From the NCBI GenBank assembly GCA_023416275.1, contig JAEZIB010000030.1, positions 1 to 43,574 on the forward strand: a DNA stretch of 43,574 bases. The letters are read 5' to 3'. The DNA is from Bacillota bacterium. Lineage in GTDB: Bacteria; Bacillota; Clostridia; Acetivibrionales; DSM-1351. The notes beneath the pieces were generated by a model that saw only the letters and a program-made list of their open reading frames with translations, did no database searches and was not told the DNA's origin. Made by a program: the position numbers and the translations under genes. Position 1 is the first letter of the stretch, and each line of letters begins with the position of its first letter. Below are positions 24,230 through 34,172 of this stretch, piece after piece.

Positions 24230-26584
24230 ATGGAAAAATCACAGATAAAAATTTCAATCAGAAATTTAGTTGAGTTGGTACTACGCTCTGGCGATATTGA
24301 CAATAGGCTTGTTTCGTCAACTAGAATGTTAGAGGGCACACGTATTCATCAAAGAATTCAGAAAGAAGGCGGCTCAAATTACAGCAAAGAGGTGTTTTTG
24401 TCCTTTGATTATGAAATTCAGGGGTTTTCAATAAGGCTAGAAGGCCGAGCAGATGGCATAATTACTGAGCCTGAAGGCATTATTATAGATGAAATAAAAT
24501 CAACAACAAGACCCCTTGAGTATATAGATGACGATTTCAGCCTATTGCACTGGGCGCAAGCCAAATGCTACGCTTTTATTTATGCTGCACAGAATGAAAT
24601 GGAGGAAATTTTTGTTCAGTTGACATATTTTCATGTGGATACGGAAGAGAGGATGAATATAAGAAAACAGTTCAGCTTCTCTCAGCTTGAAGCCTTTATG
24701 GCCGAATTAATGAATAAATACCTCATTTGGGCAAGTATGCAGGATGAATGGAATACACAAAGAGATATTTCCATCAAAGCCGTGGAATTCCCTTTCGAAA
24801 TATATAGAAAGGGGCAAAGAGAATTGGCTGTAGCTGTATACAAAACCATAAAGCAGGAGAAAAAGCTCTTTGTACAGGCTCCTACAGGTATAGGAAAGAC
24901 TATATCCACACTGTTTCCAGCTGTAAAAGCAGTTGGAGAGCAGCATATTTCAAAAATATTTTATTTGACAGCCAAAACAATAACAAGGCAGGTTGCAGAA
25001 GAAGCTTTCACAAAAATGAGAGCTAAAGGACTTAGCTTCAGAACAATCACGCTTACCGCAAAGGATAAAATTTGTTTTAATAAAGAAGGAAGCTGTAATC
25101 CTGACTTCTGTGAATACGCAAAAGGACATTATAATAGAGTAAATGAAGCTTTAACTGATATTTTACGCGGCACCCAGTTTTTTTCTCGGGAAGTTATAGA
25201 AGAATATGCACATAAACACAGTGTATGCCCCTTTGAATTTGCTCTGGACATTTCTTTATGGGCTGATTGTATTATTTGTGATTACAATTATGTGTTTGAT
25301 CCAAGGGTATACCTCAAAAGATTCTTTTCAAATAATGATGGTGATTACGCTTTTTTGATAGATGAGGCACATAATTTAGTTGACAGGGCAAGAGAAATGT
25401 TTTCGGCTCAAATTAATAAAGTAGCTTTTTATGAAGCTAAAAAGCTGATGAAGGACAAGCAGCCAAAGATTGCAAAGCAACTGACAAAAATAAACTCATA
25501 TATGATAGCACTTAGAAAGCAATGCAAAGAAGATGGCTTTATAGTCAGCAGGGACCAATTAACCGAATTATATAAATTATTAAACAATTTTATCCGTGAT
25601 TCAGAAGAGTGGATACTGAGAAATCAGAGCAATAACATAGAGGGTTTTGACCAAGTATTAGAAGTATATTTCAATGCAATTTCCTTTATTAAAATAGCAG
25701 AATTATATGATGAAAGATATGTGACATTTATTGATACATATTCTAGTGATGTACGTGTAAAGCTCTTTTGCATTGACCCATCCTATCTATTGGCAGAAGC
25801 TGTTAAGAGAGGGAAAACAGCTGTGTTTTTTTCTGCAACCCTGACACCTCTTAGCTATTTTATGGAGGTTTTGGGTGGTGATAAGGAGGACTATAATATT
25901 AATCTGACATCACCTTTTGACAATAAAAAGCTGTGTCTGCTAGTAGAGGACAAAATTTCAACTAAATACAGAAATAGAGAAAATAGTTATGACAAAATAG
26001 CGGATATTGTTAAAGCAGCAATTGAAAAAAAGCAGGGAAACTATATGGTTTACTTTCCTTCTTACAAATATATGAACGAAGTATACACAAGATTTTCCGA
26101 AAGTTATCCTGATATCGAAACCTCGCTTCAACAAAGCTCAATGTCTGAAGAGGAGCGAGAGGAATTTCTTAATAGATTTGTTTCAAATACAGAGCAGAGC
26201 TTTGTATGCTTTTGTGTTTTAGGCGGTATTTTCTCAGAGGGTATTGACTTAAAAGGTGATAGGCTGATTGGAGCAATTATAGTTGGTGTGGGTCTTCCGC
26301 AGGTTAGTGCTGAACAGAACATTATTATGAATTATTTTCAGCAAAAAAATGGTATGGGCTATGAAAATGCATATATGTTTCCCGGCATGAACAAGGTACT
26401 GCAAGCAGCTGGCAGAGTTATTCGTTCTGAAAACGACACTGGCATGGTTCTGCTTGTTGACGAAAGATTTTCTCATAATGAGTATAAGTGCCTGTTTCCA
26501 AAGCATTGGGAACACAATATGCGTGTAAAAAGCTTGCTGGATATGGAAAAGAAGCTGGAAGAGTTTTGGGAGGCGACAACTTAG
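24230..26584 (+). CDS. PD-(D/E)XK nuclease fused to a Rad3/XPD (DinG)-type Fe-S helicase
   Basis: The 784-residue protein begins with a Cas4/RecB-like nuclease domain (residues 1 to about 170): GTRIHQRIQ, EGRADGII with D75, and IIIDEIKST with E88 and K90. A superfamily 2 helicase follows: Walker A APTGIGKT (217-224), four cysteines at C282, C289, C294 and C333 in the position of the XPD 4Fe-4S cluster, and the DEAH box LIDEAHNL (377-384). Motif VI is near the C-terminus (QAAGRVIRSENDTG). Such proteins unwind 5'-3' and could couple unwinding to end cleavage in repair. The gene lies 74 nt before a UvrD-like gene, a pairing that suggests joint action. Confidence 0.85.
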   Translation: MEKSQIKISIRNLVELVLRSGDIDNRLVSSTRMLEGTRIHQRIQKEGGSNYSKEVFLSFDYEIQGFSIRLEGRADGIITEPEGIIIDEIKSTTRPLEYIDDDFSLLHWAQAKCYAFIYAAQNEMEEIFVQLTYFHVDTEERMNIRKQFSFSQLEAFMAELMNKYLIWASMQDEWNTQRDISIKAVEFPFEIYRKGQRELAVAVYKTIKQEKKLFVQAPTGIGKTISTLFPAVKAVGEQHISKIFYLTAKTITRQVAEEAFTKMRAKGLSFRTITLTAKDKICFNKEGSCNPDFCEYAKGHYNRVNEALTDILRGTQFFSREVIEEYAHKHSVCPFEFALDISLWADCIICDYNYVFDPRVYLKRFFSNNDGDYAFLIDEAHNLVDRAREMFSAQINKVAFYEAKKLMKDKQPKIAKQLTKINSYMIALRKQCKEDGFIVSRDQLTELYKLLNNFIRDSEEWILRNQSNNIEGFDQVLEVYFNAISFIKIAELYDERYVTFIDTYSSDVRVKLFCIDPSYLLAEAVKRGKTAVFFSATLTPLSYFMEVLGGDKEDYNINLTSPFDNKKLCLLVEDKISTKYRNRENSYDKIADIVKAAIEKKQGNYMVYFPSYKYMNEVYTRFSESYPDIETSLQQSSMSEEEREEFLNRFVSNTEQSFVCFCVLGGIFSEGIDLKGDRLIGAIIVGVGLPQVSAEQNIIMNYFQQKNGMGYENAYMFPGMNKVLQAAGRVIRSENDTGMVLLVDERFSHNEYKCLFPKHWEHNMRVKSLLDMEKKLEEFWEATT

Positions 26585-26658
26585 TATTATCAATTATATT
26601 ATATAGTGTGTTATACTATTGTAAATAGTCACGATACTAATACAAGGACGGATAATTT

Positions 26659-28767
26659 TTGGATTTCTTCGAAACAATTAAAAATAAACACAATATAAAA
26701 CTAAATGCACAGCAGAAAAAAGCCGTTTCACACATAGAAGGACCAGCTTTGGTGCTTGCAGGACCAGGTTCTGGAAAGACTACTGTTATAACTGCAAGAG
26801 CTGCCTTTTTAATTCAAAATGCGGGTGTTAAACCTGATAATATATTAACCTTGACCTTCAATAAAGCCGCTCAACTGGAAATGGAAAGACGGTTTCAAAG
26901 GATTTATGGCAATGAAATTAATGGCAAGATTCATTTTGCAACACTGCATAGCTTCTGCAATAATGTTGTCAGGAAATATGAGCAAATGAAGGGTCAGAGG
27001 CTAAAACGTATTGAGGGAAATGATAGTGACATTAATAAAAAGCAATTGCTGAAGACGCTATATTTGGAAATTAATAATTCAAAAATAAATGATGATGAGC
27101 TTGAAAGTCTTATAAATGAAATTGGCTTTGTGAAAAATAAAATGATTAAAAGCTTAGATGGGGGTACATTCTCCACGAAAAAATTTATTCAGGTTTACAA
27201 AGCATATGAGGAGTATAAGAGAAACAATTTATATATAGATTTTGATGACATGCTCACCTATGCATATAGCATATTGGTAAAATGTCCTGAAATATTGAAT
27301 TATTATAAAAATAAGTATACGTATATACAAGTAGATGAAGGACAGGATTTATCTAAAATACAGTTTGAGGTATTAAATCTATTAATAAAAGGCTACAATA
27401 ACTTCTTTATTGTAGCTGATGACGATCAGTCTATTTATGGTTTTAGAGGTGCAGAGCCTCAGTATATTCTTGATATTAAGCAGCAATTTAACAATTGCAG
27501 TGTTTTTAATTTGGAAACAAATTACCGTTCAACTAAAAATATAGTTGAGCTAAGCAGTAAATTTATAAAACTTAATAAAAATAGATTTGATAAAAACCAC
27601 ACAACTTTAAATAACGAAAAATGTGATCCAATTATCATAAATTGTAAAAATGAACAAGAACAATTAGAGATTGTAATAGAAAAAATAAAAGAAACACTAT
27701 CACGTAGGGAAGATAAGGAAATTGCAATACTATACAGAAATAACTTATCCTCAATATTAATTGCAGATGCTTTGCTTAGACAACAAGTACCCTTTAAAAT
27801 CAGGCAGAATAGTTTGTTTTTCTTTAAACATTGGCTGGTAAAGGATGTTGTTGCCTTTTTGATGTTTGCCCTTGATCAGCACGATAAAGAAGCATTTTCA
27901 AAGATTTACTTCAGAATGAATAGGTACATATCAAAAGCTATGATAGAATGTTTTTTTAACACTGACAATTCAGGTAAATCTGTAATTGAATGCATTATTA
28001 ATAATGCAGAATTAAAACAATTTCAGATTAGTGCCCTTCAGTCGTTAAAGGTAGAGTTTGATTGTTTGTCAAAAATGAAGCCTTGGGAAGCACTGGAATA
28101 TATTAAAAATGATTTTAATTATTTGGAAAGTGTTAAGGGATATTGCGAACTTGTGGGCTTGTCCTTTGAGTATTTGAATAGGGTATTTGGAATTTTACAG
28201 GGATTATCTATTGGCTGCCAAACAATAGCATCCTTTTTAGTTAGATTGCAGGAATTAGAACAAGTATTTGATGGAACACTAACTATAGAGGCTAACAAGA
28301 AAAGTTCTATAACTCTTAGTACATTACATTCATCAAAAGGCTTGGAATATGATTGCGTGTTTATGATTGATTTAATAAATAGTGAAATTCCTGGCGAAAA
28401 AGCTTTAGAACAAAATTCTGATAGCAAAAACAAAGCTATACTGGAAGAGGAAAGAAGACTTTTTTATGTTGGAATGACCAGGGCAAGAAACACACTTTAT
28501 TTGATATATCCCATGTACATTAATGATGAAAAAGCACAGAGGTCTATATTTATAAATGAGGTTTTATATTTTATCAAAAAGGACATAATAGATGGTATTG
28601 GAGAAGGTACTATTGTTTCGCATACAAGATTTGGAAGAGGAGTAGTTTCTGAAATAAATGAAAGCTCTGCTGAGAATCAGACAATAAAAATCAAGTTCTT
28701 TAGTGGTGAGTACAAGACTTTCAACTTACAGATATGTTTAGAAAATAAGCTGCTGAGTTTTGACTAG
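26659..28767 (+). CDS. UvrD/PcrA-like superfamily 1 DNA helicase
   Basis: A 702-residue 3'-5' helicase with all main motifs: Walker A LAGPGSGKTT (33-42), YIQVDEGQDLSKIQ (motif II, with Gly where PcrA has Tyr), ADDDQSIYGFRGA, ETNYRSTKNIV, LHSSKGLEYDCVFMID, and RRLFYVGMTRARNTLYL (motif VI). The C-terminal extension (HTRFGRGVVSEINE) resembles the RNA-polymerase/DNA-binding tail of PcrA. The start is TTG at 26659, with AAGGACGG 6 nt upstream; there is no better ATG before motif I. It is probably co-transcribed with the nuclease-helicase upstream and takes part in DNA repair. Confidence 0.88.
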   Translation: MDFFETIKNKHNIKLNAQQKKAVSHIEGPALVLAGPGSGKTTVITARAAFLIQNAGVKPDNILTLTFNKAAQLEMERRFQRIYGNEINGKIHFATLHSFCNNVVRKYEQMKGQRLKRIEGNDSDINKKQLLKTLYLEINNSKINDDELESLINEIGFVKNKMIKSLDGGTFSTKKFIQVYKAYEEYKRNNLYIDFDDMLTYAYSILVKCPEILNYYKNKYTYIQVDEGQDLSKIQFEVLNLLIKGYNNFFIVADDDQSIYGFRGAEPQYILDIKQQFNNCSVFNLETNYRSTKNIVELSSKFIKLNKNRFDKNHTTLNNEKCDPIIINCKNEQEQLEIVIEKIKETLSRREDKEIAILYRNNLSSILIADALLRQQVPFKIRQNSLFFFKHWLVKDVVAFLMFALDQHDKEAFSKIYFRMNRYISKAMIECFFNTDNSGKSVIECIINNAELKQFQISALQSLKVEFDCLSKMKPWEALEYIKNDFNYLESVKGYCELVGLSFEYLNRVFGILQGLSIGCQTIASFLVRLQELEQVFDGTLTIEANKKSSITLSTLHSSKGLEYDCVFMIDLINSEIPGEKALEQNSDSKNKAILEEERRLFYVGMTRARNTLYLIYPMYINDEKAQRSIFINEVLYFIKKDIIDGIGEGTIVSHTRFGRGVVSEINESSAENQTIKIKFFSGEYKTFNLQICLENKLLSFD

Positions 28768-28989
28768 TTCAAAACTTAAGTTTGTGATATTGCTCTAGAA
28801 AAAAGTTCATTTTAAGGTTGTACAAAAACAATCCATTTGTTATTATAGGATAGATTAATTGTGAAGCTATTTGTTTTTAACTAACAACAAAAAGTAGTAT
28901 CGTTTCAAATGACATTATATTACAACAATGCATTAGTTTTTATTTATCACTGATATTGTTTTGAGTATTTGAAAGGAAATGATTTTAGA

Positions 28990-29559
28990 ATGATTGAAAA
29001 GTATTACCCTGATTTATACTTTGACAGCATAAGACACGTTGATCTTGAAAGTCTCAAAAATAGAGGCATTCAAGGTTTAATTCTAGATATTGACAATACT
29101 CTAGTTCCTATGCACGCTAAAGACGCTGACGAGAATGCAATTTCTTGGATAGCAGAACTTAAAGACAAGGGGTTCAAAGTATGCATATTGTCAAATGCGT
29201 CTGAAAAGCGTGTTATCAGGTTCAATAAAGATATTGCAGTAACGGCTATTCACAGGGCATATAAACCGGCAGGTAAGGCGTTTTTAAATGCAGCTAAGGT
29301 TATGGGGTTAGAGCCTGAGAACATTGCTGTAATTGGAGATCAGGTGTTTACTGATATTGTTGGAGGAAATAAAGTCAATATGCTTACAGTGCTTGTTAAG
29401 CCTATTGACAATAAAGAAATTTTATTTGTACGATTTAAAAGAATACTAGAAAAACGTATTATCCAAAGTTTTGCTGAAAATTTAGAGGACAAAATTCGCA
29501 AGAGAATGGAATGGAAGAAAAATAGATTAAAACTTGAAAAAAGTAGATTTAAGGGGTAA
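28990..29559 (+). CDS. YqeG family HAD IIIA-type phosphatase
   Basis: The 189-residue protein has HAD motif I in LILDIDNTLVPM, motif II in ILSNASEKRV, the lysine in YKPAGKAFLNA and motif III/IV in IAVIGDQVFTDIVGG. YqeG-type proteins are putative phosphatases common in Firmicutes and often stand just upstream of aroE, as here (64 nt). Substrate is not established. I start at the ATG at 28990; the frame is open from a TTG at 28969, which precedes the GAAAGGA ribosome binding site. The gap 28768-28989 has no recognised element. Confidence 0.85.
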   Translation: MIEKYYPDLYFDSIRHVDLESLKNRGIQGLILDIDNTLVPMHAKDADENAISWIAELKDKGFKVCILSNASEKRVIRFNKDIAVTAIHRAYKPAGKAFLNAAKVMGLEPENIAVIGDQVFTDIVGGNKVNMLTVLVKPIDNKEILFVRFKRILEKRIIQSFAENLEDKIRKRMEWKKNRLKLEKSRFKG

Positions 29560-29623
29560 TTTCTTGCAATAGTAGACTTGTATACAAATTCAACTACGCT
29601 TAATCAAAAACAGGGGGCATACT

Positions 29624-30514
29624 ATGGAGGTTGTAAATGTTGTTAATGGTAAAACAGAACTATATGGTGTATTAGGAGATCCGATAGAGCACACAAAATC
29701 GCCATTTATTCATAATACACTATTCAAGCAGTTTAATATTAATGCTATTTACATTCCTATACATGTAAATGAGGTCTGCTTGGAGAATGCTATTAACGGC
29801 TTAAAAGCACAGAATATAAGTGGATTTAATGTCACAGTCCCACATAAGAAGTCAATTATAAAATATTTAGATGATATTTCTAATGATGCATTATTAATGG
29901 GTGCAGTCAATACTGTAAAAAATATTCAAGGCAAGCTAAAAGGTTATAACACTGATGCTGAAGGTTTTGTTCGGGACTTTAAGGACGGTCTAGATACAAA
30001 TTTTAAGGACAAAAGAGTAATGTTATTTGGAGCTGGTGGGACTGCTAGAGCCTTGGCTGTCAAATTGGCATCAGAAGGCATTGAACACTTGACTTTGGTA
30101 AATCGAACCGAGCAAAATGCAAAAAATATCACGGAACTTGTAAAGAATAACTATGGTAGCATTGTAAGCTATATTTTACCTGATTCTCCAATGCTATTTG
30201 ATCAAATGTCACAAAGTCATATTATTATTAATACTACTCCTTCTGGAATGAGTACATATTTAGATTCTACACCATTTAATATTGACTATGTTTTTGACAA
30301 AAATCAGGTAGTGTACGATGTAGTATATAGCCCTGAAAAAACGAAATTTTTACTACAGGCAGAAAGTTATGGTTGTAAAACTAGGAATGGTTTTGGTATG
30401 CTTATAAATCAAGGGGTTTCGGCTTTTGAAATTTGGACTGGGAAATTAGTATCAAGGCAGATGGCTATAGAATTACTAAATAATATTATCAAAATGAAGG
30501 ATTTTCCAAAGTAA
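29624..30514 (+). CDS. aroE: Shikimate dehydrogenase (NADP+)
   Basis: The 296-residue enzyme reduces 3-dehydroshikimate to shikimate in the chorismate pathway. Signatures are LGDPIEHTKSPFIHNTLF near residue 20, FNVTVPHKKSIIKYL with the catalytic lysine, GYNTDAEGFVRDF with the catalytic aspartate, the dinucleotide loop LFGAGGTARALAVKLA, and INTTPSGMSTY. The ATG follows GGGGG by 6 nt. It sits between yqeG and comFB on the same strand. Confidence 0.95.
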   Translation: MEVVNVVNGKTELYGVLGDPIEHTKSPFIHNTLFKQFNINAIYIPIHVNEVCLENAINGLKAQNISGFNVTVPHKKSIIKYLDDISNDALLMGAVNTVKNIQGKLKGYNTDAEGFVRDFKDGLDTNFKDKRVMLFGAGGTARALAVKLASEGIEHLTLVNRTEQNAKNITELVKNNYGSIVSYILPDSPMLFDQMSQSHIIINTTPSGMSTYLDSTPFNIDYVFDKNQVVYDVVYSPEKTKFLLQAESYGCKTRNGFGMLINQGVSAFEIWTGKLVSRQMAIELLNNIIKMKDFPK

Positions 30515-30583
30515 TAACGAATAATAATAAGGTCATTAATATGTAATGTATTGTCATATTATTTGTGTTTTAGGAGGGGTGAA

Positions 30584-30850
30584 ATGATAGTAATTAAGAA
30601 TTATATGGAAGAAGTAGTGCTGAATTTAATGGATGACGTGCTAGATGACATTAATATGTGTAAGTGTGAAGCCTGTGTTATGGACATTGCAGCTTTAGCT
30701 TTAAATGATTTGCCACCAAAATATATTGCTACTGAAAAGGGAGAGTTGTACTCAAAGGTAAATTCTCTGAAGAATCAGTTTGAGGTTGATGTTATTGCTG
30801 CTCTTACAAAAGCCGCTGTTTTAGTAAAAAGATCTCCTAGACATAAATAA
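30584..30850 (+). CDS. comFB: Late competence ComFB-like protein
   Basis: The 88-residue protein matches the ComFB family: KNYMEEVVLNLMDDVLDD, then CKCEACVMDIAALALNDLPPKY, with three cysteines near the centre, and a C-terminal helical VDVIAALTKAAVLVKRSPRH. In Bacillus it is part of the comF locus; related proteins elsewhere bind cyclic di-nucleotides or zinc, and the exact role is unknown. I start at the ATG at 30584, 5 nt after AGGAGGGG; the frame is open from 30551. Confidence 0.85.
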   Translation: MIVIKNYMEEVVLNLMDDVLDDINMCKCEACVMDIAALALNDLPPKYIATEKGELYSKVNSLKNQFEVDVIAALTKAAVLVKRSPRHK

Positions 30851-30926
30851 TTTTCTTAGATATTGTTTTTAATCTTAGAGAATATTATCCAGTGCCGATA
30901 TAGGATTTAATTTATGAATTTCATGT

Positions 30927-30974
30927 GTCAGTTACAAGTAATAAAGAGTAACTTTTGCTTGTAACTGACTTTTT
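30927..30974 (+). terminator. Intrinsic terminator after comFB
   Basis: GTCAGTTACAAG (30927-30938) pairs perfectly with CTTGTAACTGAC (30958-30969), followed by TTTTT. It closes the yqeG-aroE-comFB run and separates it from the convergent LCP gene. Confidence 0.85.
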
Positions 30975-31082
30975 GGATTAAATTGTGTTTTACATAAAAG
31001 TCTACCTGTAATCAAAATCATCAATGATTTGTCACATAGATAATATTCATATCAATTTAACTCACTCAATTCATGCAATTTT

Positions 31083-31133
31083 CTAGCTCAACTATCTATT
31101 AGTTTAAAACTACCAAATTTTCTACTGCGAAGT
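31083..31133. repeat. Dispersed ~55-bp repeat, copy 1
   Basis: CTAGCTCAACTATCTATTAG and the following AGTTTAAAACTACC ... TTTTCTACTG resemble 40969-41026 (CTAGCTCAACTTTCCATTGA, AGTTTAACACCTACG ... TTTTTAACTG). Both copies lie in gaps just after a gene end. Here the second arm is decayed (GAAGTT), so the terminator-like stem of the other copy is lost. Confidence 0.45.
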
Positions 31134-31162
31134 TAGGGGTTATTTATCTTAATACTCATTTT

Positions 31163-32299
31163 TTATGGTTTATCTACTCCGGTGCCCTTGGTGTCAGTCT
31201 CTGAGTTGGACGGATTTTTCTTTTTAGTAGGTGATTTCTTTGTGCTTTTTGAGGGTTGCGTATCCTCAGAATCTTTATCAGGAACAAATAATTCTGAAGG
31301 AGTTGAAATTCCACGTTCTGAATAAAAATAAAGAGGAACTATATTTTCAGAAGGCTCTGAATTTTTAGTATCTATATTAATAAAATTACCATTGTAAACG
31401 TAATACCATCCTCCACTTATTAGTTTATCTTCTCCGTCTAACCTAAAAGAATTGAAAGTATCAGCTTTAATATTTATTACTCCTGTTGTTAATTTAAGAG
31501 CATCAGTTAAGGTCATATTTGTTATAATATTTTGAAAAGCGTAGTTTATTACAGAATTAAATTTTTGAAAATTCTGTATATTTAGTTTTTGACTTATAAA
31601 AGCCTTAATGAATTTAACTTGCATTTCAGTTCTTTTAATATCACTGCCATCATAAAATTCTTTTAATTCCTTCAATTCTTGAGCTGAATACAGCTTAGTG
31701 GCAGGTTTTCTAAATCTAAGCAGTTGTTCAACCTTATCGCCGTCTAAGTGCTGATATCCTTTGTCCAGGTCAATATATAAATCCTGTTCGGGATCATTGT
31801 ATCTTAAATTTGCTGGGACATCAAAGTCTACACCGCCTAGCATATCTGTTATTCCTTTTATGCAAGATATATCTATATGAACATAATAATTAATTTTTAT
31901 ACCTGTCAAATTGGATACGATTTCTGAAGCATACATAGCACCCTCGTGATCACGTCCGCCTGCAGCGTATGCTGAATTAATTTTTGGAACATTGCTGTGC
32001 TTGATTTTAACCTTTGTATCCCTTGGAATAGTAACAATACTAATTTGATTAGTAGAAGGATTATAATTAGCTACAAGCATTACGTCAGTATTACCGCTTG
32101 ATTGATCTCCTACTAGTAAAAGAAAATTCATAGGCTCTTTGCTGCCAGTGGAATTTAGACCTGATAACATACCATTAAACGGGGTGTTTCCAGTGTTAGG
32201 TTCTAATGTGTTTATATAAAATAAAAATATTGTTCCAAGTACAAAAAGAAAGATTCCTAATAATATACTAGTTATGTAAGTAAATTTTCTTGTGTTCAT
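31163..32299 (-). CDS. LytR-CpsA-Psr (LCP) family wall-polymer ligase
   Basis: The 378-residue protein has a short cytosolic start, one TM anchor (FTYITSILLGIFLFVLGTIF) and an external LCP domain. Signatures are NFLLLVGDQSSGNTDVMLVANY, the conserved arginine in VTIPRDTKVKI, INSAYAAGG, and LDGDKVEQLLRFRKP. LCP enzymes transfer lipid-linked wall polymers to peptidoglycan. The last ~35 residues are Ser/Thr/Lys/Pro-rich and probably disordered. I choose the ATG at 32299 (minus strand), with GAGG 9 nt upstream; an in-frame start at 32338 lacks a site. It is the only minus-strand gene in the window, and it converges on comFB. Confidence 0.88.
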   Translation of the reverse strand: MNTRKFTYITSILLGIFLFVLGTIFLFYINTLEPNTGNTPFNGMLSGLNSTGSKEPMNFLLLVGDQSSGNTDVMLVANYNPSTNQISIVTIPRDTKVKIKHSNVPKINSAYAAGGRDHEGAMYASEIVSNLTGIKINYYVHIDISCIKGITDMLGGVDFDVPANLRYNDPEQDLYIDLDKGYQHLDGDKVEQLLRFRKPATKLYSAQELKELKEFYDGSDIKRTEMQVKFIKAFISQKLNIQNFQKFNSVINYAFQNIITNMTLTDALKLTTGVINIKADTFNSFRLDGEDKLISGGWYYVYNGNFINIDTKNSEPSENIVPLYFYSERGISTPSELFVPDKDSEDTQPSKSTKKSPTKKKNPSNSETDTKGTGVDKP

Positions 32300-32563
32300 T
32301 TTATTTATCCTCATTGAAAAAAAATTTATTAAAATCATATCATAGAATTATAACATATAAAGTATTCAATAAAAATATTATATGTTACTTTTTATTAAAA
32401 ACTTAATAAATTTGAAATTGAACTTGCATTATTATAGTACTTGCAAATTTTCATATACCTATGCATTAAATGATATTATTGACTTTATTTTGCCTGTAAC
32501 ATAATATGTTTTGGAATCATATTATATTTTAAAGGTATATAGCTCGCTAAGGGGGCATTAAGA

Positions 32564-32935
32564 TTGAATTATAAAGAAATAGATATACTAAAAGGCGTTT
32601 TCTCAAATATGCTCAAAAATCAATATACTTTGAGAAGCATTGAACTTGGAATAAATGGTAAGTTAATTGCTATTGGATATAACCCCTATTGGACCAGCCA
32701 GCTTGATTCTAAAATAGAAAAATTAGAATTGAGTTTCTTAAACTCCAGAGGAATAATGGTTCCATTAATACTAAAAAATGTAGTTGATTTTGAAATATAT
32801 CCCAAAGAAGGTAGAAGAAATAAGAAATATAGAATAAATACAATTGAATTAATGATTTTATCTGCTTATGTTAATCCAAAGAATCAAAAGGATATATATG
32901 ACAGAGTTAAATTTGAAATTATTTATGATGATTGA
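32564..32935 (+). CDS. Hypothetical protein, 123 aa
   Basis: No family is recognised. It is a small, soluble, basic-beta protein: IDILKGVFSNMLKNQYTLRS, GKLIAIGYNPYWTSQL, PLILKNVVDFEIYPKEGRRN and a final VKFEIIYDD. The start is TTG with a GGGGG site 9 nt upstream. It is divergent from the LCP gene across a 264-nt AT-rich gap (32300-32563) that probably holds both promoters, although I could not fix their elements. It precedes a membrane protein by 142 nt. Confidence 0.6.
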   Translation: MNYKEIDILKGVFSNMLKNQYTLRSIELGINGKLIAIGYNPYWTSQLDSKIEKLELSFLNSRGIMVPLILKNVVDFEIYPKEGRRNKKYRINTIELMILSAYVNPKNQKDIYDRVKFEIIYDD

Positions 32936-33077
32936 GAGTGGGGGAAATTGTAGTTTCTAGCGTTTTTTCATAGTTTACAAATAGCTGAATACGTATTAAA
33001 ATGTAGAGCGACATAAAAAATGATAGAATTAATGTAGAACATTGTATTAATAAACAGTATGTGTGTGGAGGGCTCTA

Positions 33078-34022
33078 ATGTTTAGTAATTTATTTACATA
33101 TGATGCAAGTATTAAAATATTTTTGGATACATTATTAATTTCTATTCCAGAAGTATTTTTTTGGGTGATATTTACATTAATTCTTGTTGGAGAATTTGAG
33201 TATTGGAGAGAACCTGAATGTAAGAGACTTATTAATAAATTTGATTATGTTAGGGTGTTTTTGCCCACTGTTGTAGTGGCTTTAATAATAAATATTACTG
33301 AGTATATTGGTTTAAGTTCATATTTAGTCCAACTTATATCTATTGCCAGTTTTTATATCCTTGTAGTTTTTACTAATGATGTTTTTGATGATGCAAGTGC
33401 TTTAAAGTGGATGTCTAGGGCTTTCGTATTTATGATATTAGGATTTCTTATTACTCGAATCTTAAATATTTTATTTATTTCACTCGTAACACATGTATCC
33501 AATATAACCATTGAACAAGTAAACAGAGACTTTTTATTAAGCTTTGCAATATCATTACCTATTAGAGTAATTCAATATATCTTGCTTCTGTACTTTGTAA
33601 TTAGAAAGCGTACCTTACTAAAAGGACGATGGCTAAAGCATATATTAACATATCCAGTATTATCTTTATTATTCTTTATAGTTGTAATATTCAATATTTT
33701 ATTTTTGAAAATAATTTATGAAACTGTTACCAACTACTATATATTAGAAGTAATGCCAGATAATTCAATCTTAATTTTATTAATTATAGTTATTTTATCT
33801 CCAGTTATAAATATATTAGGTTTTTTGATTGGTTGCTACTATATGAAAAATAGGGAGACTAAGGAAAAGAGCATTGAAGTTGAAAAGCTTGATAATTTAT
33901 CTCAAAATATTAAATTATATATAAATAATGGAAATTATGACAACATTTTATGGAAGCTTAATGGGATTAGCATTGAAGTTGATAATATTGCTAAGAGCAT
34001 TTATGATAAGGACAAGCCTTGA
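33078..34022 (+). CDS. Polytopic membrane protein of unknown function
   Basis: No family is recognised. The 314-residue protein has about seven hydrophobic segments, for example FLDTLLISIPEVFFWVIFTL, FLPTVVVALIINITEYIGL, ISIASFYILVVFTNDVF and LIIVILSPVINILGFLIGCY. A ~50-residue charged cytosolic tail follows (RETKEKSIEVEKLDNLSQNI ...). Small multi-TM proteins with such tails can be sensors or transporters, but nothing specific is visible. The ATG at 33078 follows GTGGAGGG by 6 nt; the frame is open from 33063. Confidence 0.6.
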   Translation: MFSNLFTYDASIKIFLDTLLISIPEVFFWVIFTLILVGEFEYWREPECKRLINKFDYVRVFLPTVVVALIINITEYIGLSSYLVQLISIASFYILVVFTNDVFDDASALKWMSRAFVFMILGFLITRILNILFISLVTHVSNITIEQVNRDFLLSFAISLPIRVIQYILLLYFVIRKRTLLKGRWLKHILTYPVLSLLFFIVVIFNILFLKIIYETVTNYYILEVMPDNSILILLIIVILSPVINILGFLIGCYYMKNRETKEKSIEVEKLDNLSQNIKLYINNGNYDNILWKLNGISIEVDNIAKSIYDKDKP

Positions 34023-34172
34023 AAAAAAATTAACATAAAAGTCACAATAAGCGGTTGTTGATAATCTAGATTTATCGTATTATAATTTAATATAGTGTTT
34101 TTTATAGTAGAATGGAACATAATTTTATTGACATAAATATTTTTGTATAATTAGTAGAACGGAGGAAAATAA

